From positions 1-38,292 of the IMG/VR virus record IMGVR_UViG_3300000553_000009: 38,292 bases of DNA; one strand, given 5' to 3'. The notes beneath the pieces were generated by a model. It worked only from the letters and a program-made list of their open reading frames with translations. It ran no database searches and had not been told where the DNA came from. Source of the DNA: a virus. Positions 30,938-37,493 of the stretch are shown in pieces. The position numbers and the translations under genes are program-made. Each line of letters starts with the position of its first letter. Position 1 is the first letter of the stretch.

Positions 30938-31522
30938 CTATGCCTCATTCAATATTTTTACATGTATCTGACTATATACAAAGACAAATTTAGATGATAT
31001 TTCCTTTCCTTCGTCGCCCTTCTGATCATATACTATCTGGCCAAGGGAAGTGGGGAAGGCTTTAGTGTACGTGAATGAGATTCTCTTTTTACCATACTCA
31101 TCTAATCCATAAACTGTTAAATCCGTCATGTAGTCATTGAAATTAGCATCTACTGGGATGTTATGTTGATTATAAACTCCAGAATATTGGTCATGTAGTA
31201 AGTTTAGCCACTGATAAATGACATAATAGTTATTATATAGAGAATCTACATTAAAATTAATCTCAACTGGGGGATATGAGTCCTTAGAAAAGGATGAAAC
31301 ATACAAAGTGGACCCAGCATAACGAACTTCTGTAGCCTTTACTGTAATTTCGGGAACCATCGTGCCAAATATCGAGAATTGTACACTATCCGGTATAATT
31401 GTAGTATCATTTCTCTCCAATTTTCTCACTATTGGCTTTAGTATTGGCGGCGTATCAAACACTAAAAAGAATTTATCTTCTCTGGCTTTGTTTAATACGC
31501 TCTGAATTGTGACCTTGTTCAT
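30938..31522 (-). CDS. Tail tube-fold protein (third gp19/gp3-like paralogue)
   Basis: 194 aa with the gp19-fold outline. PEITVKATEVRYAGSTLYVSS is followed by PVEINFNVDSLYNNYYVIYQWLNLL (strand then helix with the conserved W). Then come DYMTDLTVYGLDEYGKKRISFTYTKAFPTSLGQIVYDQKG and SSKFVFVYSQIHV. The run 'KAFPTSLG.I.Y' is shared with tube-type proteins. It sits between terminase and sheath, where T4 has nothing like it. In T4 gp3 (tube terminator), gp48/54 and gp19 share this fold, so a tube terminator is a fair guess. It is flanked by an HNH gene and a GIY-YIG gene. Confidence 0.6.
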   Translation of the reverse strand: MNKVTIQSVLNKAREDKFFLVFDTPPILKPIVRKLERNDTTIIPDSVQFSIFGTMVPEITVKATEVRYAGSTLYVSSFSKDSYPPVEINFNVDSLYNNYYVIYQWLNLLHDQYSGVYNQHNIPVDANFNDYMTDLTVYGLDEYGKKRISFTYTKAFPTSLGQIVYDQKGDEGKEISSKFVFVYSQIHVKILNEA

Positions 31523-31534
31523 ATTAATTATTTA
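31523..31534 (-). promoter_or_regulatory. Late-type TAAATA box before the 194-aa tube-like gene
   Basis: TAAATA (minus strand, 31529-31534) + 6 nt + ATG 31522. The stop codon of the HNH gene (31532-31534) is its first half. Confidence 0.55.
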
Positions 31535-32383
31535 GGTGGTCATTGAAGTTAATCTTTCAATATTCTTCGGAGAATATTTCCCACTTCTTATGACTTCCTC
31601 TAATACCCCATCAAATTTTTCCTTTTTGTTTATTTTTATCCATTGTAGTATATGGAGTGGCAAGTCTACCCAAGTTTTTATATCTTGATGTGAGAATAAC
31701 ACACTATTCCTTTTCTGGGTGTTTAAAGTTTCAGATATTACTTGAAGATTATCATGATGATGTGGCCCACCCTTTGATAGTGGCCATATATGATCAATAT
31801 GTTGTTTTATTCCATGTTTTTTATGCATTTCTCTAGATTTAATGATAAGTTCTCTTTCAATTTCTAAATCATGATTTGGATGAGTCTGATTACTCTTAAT
31901 AGCTCTTTGTCTAGATTTAATTAAATGATATTTTTCGGGATTTGCTATTTGCCATGCTTTATTGGCGGCTTTAACCTTATCAGTATTGGCCTTGTAATAT
32001 TCTCGTCTAATTGCCTTATACTTTTCTGAATTAGATTTATAATATTCCTTCATACCAATCTTAATTTTATCTTTATTGGTTTCTCTATATGTTTTTTCAT
32101 AGTTCCTACTTCTATCTATATTTGCATCATGATTTGCCTTTTTATTGGCCTTGCATCTATCTGGATTTGCCTTGGCCCATGCCCTACTATTGGCCCTGTG
32201 TTTATCTAAATTGGAATCTCTCCACATTCGGTTATAAAAGGAATTACAAGTCTTACATATTCTGGATAGCCCATCCTTTTGACTTTTATTTTTAGAAAAC
32301 TCATTAATATCTTTTTCACACTTGCAGTTTGGGCATGCTTTCGATTCCTGGTTATAATCCAAATTATCTACAATTATTTTCAT
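31532..32383 (-). CDS. HNH homing endonuclease with tandem K-rich repeats, 283 aa
   Basis: An N-terminal Cys4 zinc ribbon (CPNCKC..., CKTC at about 17-46) is followed by residues 60-165. These consist of degenerate repeats of about 16-18 aa with the shape N-x-D-K-x-K-A-x-x-K-x-Y-Y-K-A-N (for example YKANTDKVKAANKAW). The HNH core is QHIDHIWPLSKGGPHHHDN followed by LNTQKRN (about 195-240). It is inserted between gp17 and the 194-aa gene, and its last codon runs into that gene's promoter box. The repeats probably form long helices that bind DNA along its length. It carries its own late box. Confidence 0.85.
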   Translation of the reverse strand: MKIIVDNLDYNQESKACPNCKCEKDINEFSKNKSQKDGLSRICKTCNSFYNRMWRDSNLDKHRANSRAWAKANPDRCKANKKANHDANIDRSRNYEKTYRETNKDKIKIGMKEYYKSNSEKYKAIRREYYKANTDKVKAANKAWQIANPEKYHLIKSRQRAIKSNQTHPNHDLEIERELIIKSREMHKKHGIKQHIDHIWPLSKGGPHHHDNLQVISETLNTQKRNSVLFSHQDIKTWVDLPLHILQWIKINKKEKFDGVLEEVIRSGKYSPKNIERLTSMTT

Positions 32384-32394
32384 AATAATATTTA
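32384..32394 (-). promoter_or_regulatory. Late-type TAAATA box before the HNH gene at 32383
   Basis: TAAATA (minus strand, 32389-32394) + 5 nt + ATG 32383. Confidence 0.6.
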
Positions 32395-32446
32395 TCCGAA
32401 ATGATTTTATTATTGAGATATAATTGTAAAACTAACCTATATTTAC

Positions 32447-35290
32447 TTATGTGAACCATCTATCCATGGCATCATATTGATCTTGTGTCATTGTTCTTTT
32501 AGGATCAATATAAGGACTTCCTCCCTGTAGGAACTTCCACCCATCTCTCATTAACGCCGCCATTTCGTCATCGGCTTCTCCGAATGCTCCAAATACCATA
32601 GGATTTAACATAGAATTCTCAATTTTATCCACGTTTTCATTGGTATAGATAGAAGTGGGGCTTTCAAAGTATTTTATACCATAATCCAAAATGGATATTT
32701 TTAGGGGTTTACCTGCAAGATCCAATTCATCAATAGTAAACCATCGCTCACACACTTCTCTATCTAGAATCATCAGTGCCCATATGGTTGCCATCGTTCT
32801 ATCATCATGTTTTCCGCTTGCAGCTTGCCAGGTGTCATTTACTTTAACAAAATCCTTGAATATTTCTTCCAATGACTGTTCATTTTTGAAAACTACCGAC
32901 CTTCTATCACTATAAAAATATCTGGCATTGGCAACAGCATGGTATTTCGTGTTTCTTTGAGATACCATGCCCAGTAATTCAAAGCTTTTTCTTCCTGCTA
33001 TCTTAGAACCATAATTCACTATTCTAGGATACCCCAAATCTATTCCAATTCTATCCGCAACTTGTCCTCCTTGGTTATTTCTTTCAATACACACCAAAGG
33101 ATTTCCCCAGTGACCCAATATTTCATACAATCTGGCAGTGAACTCTGAAACTGGAATAGTATTATCATAATATTCCGCCACCTCTATAATTTCTTGAAGA
33201 TCTGTTATATCCAATACCTTAATGACAGAATAATCTCCTCCTACTCCTTCAGAAACGTCAACTCCAACTACATATAAATTGTCAGGGTTAGGATGTTCCC
33301 AAATTTTATATTTCCCATCCATCAATGTCTCCCTGGGTTCACAAATATTTCTTTTAAGCTCTCTATATAGAGATTCATCCATGGAAGTAGTACCAGTATT
33401 AAGGAAAAAACAGTTATATTCTTGGTCCCATTTTTCCTGTGAAGCCAATCCACTTCTAATCTTATCTGCCCATTCTTGAGTTCTACCTGGAACCTCATTC
33501 CACAAGATTTTGTCATGCGCCCATCCATTTTTGCCCTCCACTGCCTGTGTATAGGTAGTATGAAATAAGTTTCCTGTTCCATTGGGAGTGGAACACATGA
33601 ATACTTTAGAAGTATCGGATGCGGACACGATAGGAAACACAGATGCCCAGAATGGGTCCATTAGATGTTCTTCTATGAATGCGGCCTCATCAATTACAAG
33701 AATTGAGACGGATTGACCACGGGCAGCAGTACCAGTGGTAGTCGAAATTGATATTCTACTATCATTTTCTAGTTTCATGGAGGTCTTTCCATATTCACCA
33801 TCGACGGGAGACTTTAACCAGTTGGGTAATAATTCATATGCCAACCTAATTCTTCCAAAAATTTCAATAGCAGTTGCTTCTTTATTGGCCACTAACAATA
33901 TTCTCTCATCACCAAAGAAAATAGCTCTCCATAGTAGAAATATTGTCATTAATGTTGAATTGTGGGTAGGTATTAGTGTCTTGCCCGCCAAAAACAAATG
34001 ATCTGAAGAATCTACCTCAATACATCTAACGGGTACGGATTCTACTTCCCTGACAGATTTAATATAGTGCCACTGATTTCTTTTATTTGACTCAGGATGA
34101 TCAATATCATTAAGTTTTATTCTTTTTGTTTTAAAGGATAGTTTACACACATATTCTCTTGGAGTAAATACTACTTCAGCACATTCTGAACAATTTATAC
34201 CATTACAAGTAGGAATAAATGTATTATATACCGTTTTATATCCCAAACTTTCTACTAATTCCTTTACCTGAATCGCTAATTTTAAATTAGTATTATAAAA
34301 AGTGGCCAATCCCCTTTTATTTATGTATCCATCAGAATCCATTAATCCTCTAAGTAGTTCTAATCTTTGTCCTCTTGAGGATAACATATAATCGGTGGGA
34401 ATATGTTTATTACTAAAGAACCCCATTTCCCTTAGTTCTTGAGATAATGAAGTTTCCGTTCTAAATCCTTTTCTTCCGCTCAACATTCCGAGATTTATTA
34501 AATAATTGTCGCCATGTTGTTTACACACTAATGTATATTGCGTATTATATTCTTCTAAGTTTTTGATAGTCTCTTCAATATCTCTTTTACCTACTGTAAT
34601 TCTCGGGCCTTCGCTGGCCCCATCCCCTAACCAAAGTCCTAATACATAGGGAGGTATCCTTAAATCTTTTTCAGAGTTGATTAGTCCATTAATGCATGAT
34701 GGTATCCTATGGTTTGGTTCCCCAGATTTACTAGTTAAAGTATCAAATATTTCTTGAGTGGTTTTAACACTTCCAATAGTACGAGTTTTGCGTTTTCTCT
34801 CAGTTTTTGATTGAGTATACCAGTTATGTTCTGCATCAGCCACTATTTTCTCCCCGTTATCAAACTCCACTTCAAAACATTTTCTATCATACCTAGTCTC
34901 GTATGCATAAGTCACGTTACAAGGCATTCCATCTTTACCATACACCACATCCCCTACTTTTAATTCCCCCATAGTGGTCCATCCAGTAGGAGTTAAAATA
35001 GGAGTATCCAATGCTAATGCTTTACCTACTTGCCTACTTGCCATGAGAACAAAAAATCTATTCTCTTTCATTGCCTGTAAAATTCTTCTTTGTGCAGGAA
35101 ACATTCGTATTTTTTCTTTTCCTTTACCTGGTATTAGAATGGTAAAGTAATTTTCGGCAAAGTATAAGATATCTTCCTTACATCTTTGAATCTCAGATAA
35201 CATTTCTTCTGTATATTCAAACTCTGCTCCTCTTGAGGGAACATTAGGATTTCCCATATACATTTTATCTTTTTTTGGTCGCCCAGCCAT
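32447..35290 (-). CDS. 17: Large terminase subunit gp17, interrupted by an intein
   Basis: 947 aa as translated; without the intein 593 aa (T4 gp17 610 aa). The N-terminal ATPase: Walker A SRQVGK-ST is split by the intein after K90 and resumes at S445. Walker B is ILVIDEAAF (530-538, D534/E535), followed by the coupling motif CSTPNGTG (566-573). The C-terminal nuclease has YVVGVDVSEG (D678), LVCIERNNQGG (E736) and SGKHDDRT (D829/D830). These match the metal ligands of T4 gp17. The enzyme pumps DNA into the prohead and cuts it. It starts at ATG 35290; its box has the largest spacing seen (9 nt). Its start is divergent from the 35322 gene, 31 bases away. Confidence 0.95.
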   Translation of the reverse strand: MAGRPKKDKMYMGNPNVPSRGAEFEYTEEMLSEIQRCKEDILYFAENYFTILIPGKGKEKIRMFPAQRRILQAMKENRFFVLMASRQVGKALALDTPILTPTGWTTMGELKVGDVVYGKDGMPCNVTYAYETRYDRKCFEVEFDNGEKIVADAEHNWYTQSKTERKRKTRTIGSVKTTQEIFDTLTSKSGEPNHRIPSCINGLINSEKDLRIPPYVLGLWLGDGASEGPRITVGKRDIEETIKNLEEYNTQYTLVCKQHGDNYLINLGMLSGRKGFRTETSLSQELREMGFFSNKHIPTDYMLSSRGQRLELLRGLMDSDGYINKRGLATFYNTNLKLAIQVKELVESLGYKTVYNTFIPTCNGINCSECAEVVFTPREYVCKLSFKTKRIKLNDIDHPESNKRNQWHYIKSVREVESVPVRCIEVDSSDHLFLAGKTLIPTHNSTLMTIFLLWRAIFFGDERILLVANKEATAIEIFGRIRLAYELLPNWLKSPVDGEYGKTSMKLENDSRISISTTTGTAARGQSVSILVIDEAAFIEEHLMDPFWASVFPIVSASDTSKVFMCSTPNGTGNLFHTTYTQAVEGKNGWAHDKILWNEVPGRTQEWADKIRSGLASQEKWDQEYNCFFLNTGTTSMDESLYRELKRNICEPRETLMDGKYKIWEHPNPDNLYVVGVDVSEGVGGDYSVIKVLDITDLQEIIEVAEYYDNTIPVSEFTARLYEILGHWGNPLVCIERNNQGGQVADRIGIDLGYPRIVNYGSKIAGRKSFELLGMVSQRNTKYHAVANARYFYSDRRSVVFKNEQSLEEIFKDFVKVNDTWQAASGKHDDRTMATIWALMILDREVCERWFTIDELDLAGKPLKISILDYGIKYFESPTSIYTNENVDKIENSMLNPMVFGAFGEADDEMAALMRDGWKFLQGGSPYIDPKRTMTQDQYDAMDRWFT
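33959..35020 (-). mobile_element. LAGLIDADG intein in the terminase Walker A motif
   Basis: Residues 91-444 (354 aa) form a complete splicing element. The N-terminal block is ALALDTPILTPTGWTTMGEL, starting with Ala instead of Cys or Ser. Motif block B includes KIVADAEHNW. The endonuclease blocks are LGLWLGDGA (217-225) and LRGLMDSDGYI (313-323). The C-terminal block ends HLFLAGKTLIPTHN, followed by Ser445 as the +1 nucleophile. Because Ala1 cannot make the first N-S/O shift, splicing would follow the class 2 route in which the +1 residue attacks the N-terminal peptide bond. Insertion in the P-loop between K and S/T is the commonest intein site. Splicing is required for a working terminase. 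Confidence 0.92.
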
Positions 35291-35305
35291 ATATAAAACT
35301 ATTTA
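35291..35305 (-). promoter_or_regulatory. Late-type TAAATA box before the terminase gene
   Basis: TAAATA (minus strand, 35300-35305) + 9 nt + ATG 35290. The odd, long spacing may reflect a true start at another nearby codon or a weaker promoter. Confidence 0.45.
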
Positions 35306-35308
35306 TGT

Positions 35309-35321
35309 TAAATATACTCAT
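35309..35321 (+). promoter_or_regulatory. Late-type TAAATA box before the acidic head gene
   Basis: TAAATA 35309-35314 + 7 nt + ATG 35322. Three bases separate it from the divergent terminase box, giving the near-palindrome TATTTATGTTAAATA. Confidence 0.5.
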
Positions 35322-36311
35322 ATGAAGAATCGCGACACCGTTTGTATTGGAGATATCTATGGAAAAATGCTTAATTCTCTTAGATATACTCTAAAAGAAT
35401 CCAAGGCTAAGACCTTTCCAGGACAAAAGGTGGAACTTGTTGGGGATGGTCCAAAGGTATCCGGTTACAATGAGGTAGATGGGGAATACACGGGCAAAAA
35501 AGGAACTAAAAAGAATAAAGGCAAACGACTTAATATGACTAAGGCAGTCAATGAAGTTGGAGAAGAAGATGAAGAGGATAAAAAACCATCCTCGGTAGAG
35601 AAAAGAATTGAAAAATTACAAAATGCTATGCAAAAACCAAATATTTCTGATTCGGAAAAGGCCAAAATCAAGAAACAATTGGATAGTCTCACTAATGAAT
35701 CAGAAGAAAGATTACAAGAATCCAAAAAAATTACAAACAAATCACTAAATAACTTCATGAGCAAATCAGTGTTCGATAAACTATACAGTAAGGTTCTCCG
35801 CGAAAATTTTGGTCAAGATGAAGGAGATGATCTTGATGCCCTTGGTCTTGATGATGCCACTTCCGATTCAGAAATGGACGATGGAATGGGTGGAGAAGAT
35901 ATGGGAGAAGAAGGGGGGGACGAAGTGACCTTTACTCTTCCACGCGATGTAGCTCAACAGCTATGTGATGTTCTTCAAGCTGCCATTGGTGGTGGAGAAG
36001 AAGGGTTCGGAGACGAAGGTGAAGATGATGGCCTTGACTTTGGAGACGAAGGAGAATTTGGGGGAGAAGAAGATAATTATGGGGAAGAAGACGAAGAAGT
36101 GCAAGGAACTAAGGTCGCTCCCGATAAGAAGAAAGTTTTCCAAGCTAAATCTAATCAAGTGGCTGGCCCACCTAAGCCAAAGCATACTAAGGCTAAGGGC
36201 GATGTTACTGATGATGTTGGCACCACTGAAACCACCCCTCCGATTACTGCCCTACAGGGTAAGTCCAATCAGGTTCCAAGTGCGGTTAAGGTCGGAGACT
36301 ATTTTAAATAA
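35322..36311 (+). CDS. Acidic head/scaffold-like protein, 329 aa
   Basis: Residues 57-70 are basic (KKGTKKNKGKRL); 75-130 include a charged helix. SKSVFDKLYSKVLRENF at 147-163 is an amphipathic helix. 164-200 and 225-260 are extremely acidic Gly/Asp/Glu runs, with FTLPRDVAQQLCDVLQAA (204-221) between. The C-terminus carries the repeated motif K-S-N-Q-V at 276-280 and 314-318. I do not recognise the family; prohead core proteins of T4-type phages are also very acidic, and the C-terminal repeats could be capsid-binding tails. A strong terminator follows. It is likely an internal head or scaffold protein, not proven. Confidence 0.6.
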   Translation: MKNRDTVCIGDIYGKMLNSLRYTLKESKAKTFPGQKVELVGDGPKVSGYNEVDGEYTGKKGTKKNKGKRLNMTKAVNEVGEEDEEDKKPSSVEKRIEKLQNAMQKPNISDSEKAKIKKQLDSLTNESEERLQESKKITNKSLNNFMSKSVFDKLYSKVLRENFGQDEGDDLDALGLDDATSDSEMDDGMGGEDMGEEGGDEVTFTLPRDVAQQLCDVLQAAIGGGEEGFGDEGEDDGLDFGDEGEFGGEEDNYGEEDEEVQGTKVAPDKKKVFQAKSNQVAGPPKPKHTKAKGDVTDDVGTTETTPPITALQGKSNQVPSAVKVGDYFK

Positions 36312-36338
36312 TAACTCCCAATAACTAATAATTTAGAT

Positions 36339-36365
36339 AAAGCCTACCTAAACAGTAGGCTTTTT
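36339..36365 (+). terminator. Intrinsic terminator after the acidic head gene
   Basis: Stem AAAGCCTAC/GTAGGCTTT with a 7-nt loop (CTAAACA) and T-run TTTTT. It separates the 35322 gene from the 36382 gene, which restarts from its own box. Confidence 0.9.
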
Positions 36366-36368
36366 CGT

Positions 36369-36381
36369 TAAATATCTTTAA
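36369..36381 (+). promoter_or_regulatory. Late-type TAAATA box before the 108-aa gene
   Basis: TAAATA 36369-36374 + 7 nt + GTG 36382, just after the terminator. Confidence 0.5.
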
Positions 36382-36708
36382 GTGAAATCCTTTTTACAAT
36401 TTTTTCTAGAATATCGCCACAATCTTGCAGATGGTACTCCTTCGCCCTCAATTCAAGTCCATAATGGAAAAAATCCTAATATAGTAGGACCAGATAAGAA
36501 AAAAATACATACTGTTGGACCGTATCAAGTCATAAATAAAAAGCTAAAATCCTGTGGAATATTAACTATGCCAGAGATGCAAGAACTAGGACTGCAATGG
36601 GAAAATGGAAAAACTATTGAAGGATATAAAAATATAAAACCTCCCATTAATATAATCATGTCCATAGGGCCAGGGGGGCAGTGTCAAGGTAAAGTAGTAA
36701 GGGCATAA
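36382..36708 (+). CDS. Hypothetical head-region protein, 108 aa
   Basis: Starts with GTG and a hydrophobic MKSFLQFFLEYRHN, a common opening of phage head proteins. It continues with a Pro/Gly-rich, basic sequence (PSIQVHNGKNPNIVGPDKKKIHTVGPYQV). Small, basic and without a known domain. It lies between the acidic head gene and gp14 and ends inside gp14's promoter box. A minor virion or head-completion role is a guess from position. Confidence 0.55.
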   Translation: MKSFLQFFLEYRHNLADGTPSPSIQVHNGKNPNIVGPDKKKIHTVGPYQVINKKLKSCGILTMPEMQELGLQWENGKTIEGYKNIKPPINIIMSIGPGGQCQGKVVRA

Positions 36709-36716
36709 ATAATTAT
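36706..36716 (+). promoter_or_regulatory. Late-type TAAATA box before the gp14-like gene
   Basis: TAAATA 36706-36711 + 5 nt + ATG 36717. The stop of the upstream gene (TAA, 36706-36708) is the start of the box. Confidence 0.6.
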
Positions 36717-37493
36717 ATGTCATGTCCAACCACCCCATTGTCCTGTCTAGATCCCGTAAATATTTTTGCGGGAGTGTATAATCCCAAGTGTGGAGGATTT
36801 GCCGACCCATCTAACTATCAAGCCGAACAAGCTATCTTCGGGTCAGGATTCCAAGAACTGATTAATAATTATGGAGTAGAAATAAATTACTATGTGAATG
36901 GATTTAATTTATCCGCCATGAATATTCTCTATGGTGAACATACCACACAGGAATATATTGGTCCTTTCATAATTAAATCATATTTGGAATTAACTGAAAG
37001 TATATCATTAGCTCAGTATGGCATGACCTCTGATGATGAGTTGACTGCTTATATCGATATAAAAGATTTTACCAACATCCTACCTCTATCGGCATTTTCA
37101 TTCAATGGTCAAAGAGTAGAACCTAAATCAGATGATCTACTAGAAATAACTGCATTGGGTTGTAACCGACCTGGGGATAGAGGCGCAAAAATATTCAGAG
37201 TAACTGAAGTATTGGACCAAGATGCCGCCGCTGGTATGAATCCGGTTTTAGGTCATTATATTTGGAGACTTAAAGCCAAGAGATATGAAACCTCTATGGA
37301 AACTAATGCTCCTCAAGAGAAAGGCAATGATCAGGTGTATGACAATACCTTCTCTGGTAAATTATCATCTCTTTTATTCCCAGAACTTTCAAGTACTGAA
37401 AAAATATATAGTCAAAATATTGATACTATTTCACAAACCAGTGTATATGATATGTCTGTGAATGATACTAGTATATACGGTACTTATTATTGA
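36717..37493 (+). CDS. 14: Neck protein gp14-like, 258 aa
   Basis: 258 aa against 256 in T4. The core VEINYYVNGFNLSAMNILYGEHTTQEYIGPFIIKSYLELTESISLAQYGMTSDDELTAYIDIKDF has the gp14 signature: a YY-x-N/P, then N-x-LYGE-x-T, an acidic loop, a helix with 'I-x-SYL', then a G-x-x-x-D strand-helix. gp14 with gp13 forms the neck that joins head and tail. A Cys-rich N-terminus (MSCPTTPLSCLDP) is unusual. Genes 13 and 15, normally adjacent in T4, are not seen here. It ends 7 bases inside the convergent trypsin-like gene. Confidence 0.75.
   Translation: MSCPTTPLSCLDPVNIFAGVYNPKCGGFADPSNYQAEQAIFGSGFQELINNYGVEINYYVNGFNLSAMNILYGEHTTQEYIGPFIIKSYLELTESISLAQYGMTSDDELTAYIDIKDFTNILPLSAFSFNGQRVEPKSDDLLEITALGCNRPGDRGAKIFRVTEVLDQDAAAGMNPVLGHYIWRLKAKRYETSMETNAPQEKGNDQVYDNTFSGKLSSLLFPELSSTEKIYSQNIDTISQTSVYDMSVNDTSIYGTYY

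Noticed and set aside
35465-36185. Minus-strand open frames opposite the acidic head gene
   Set aside because: Their Ser/Phe-rich products mirror the Glu/Asp/Lys-rich gene on the other strand, with no independent start signals.
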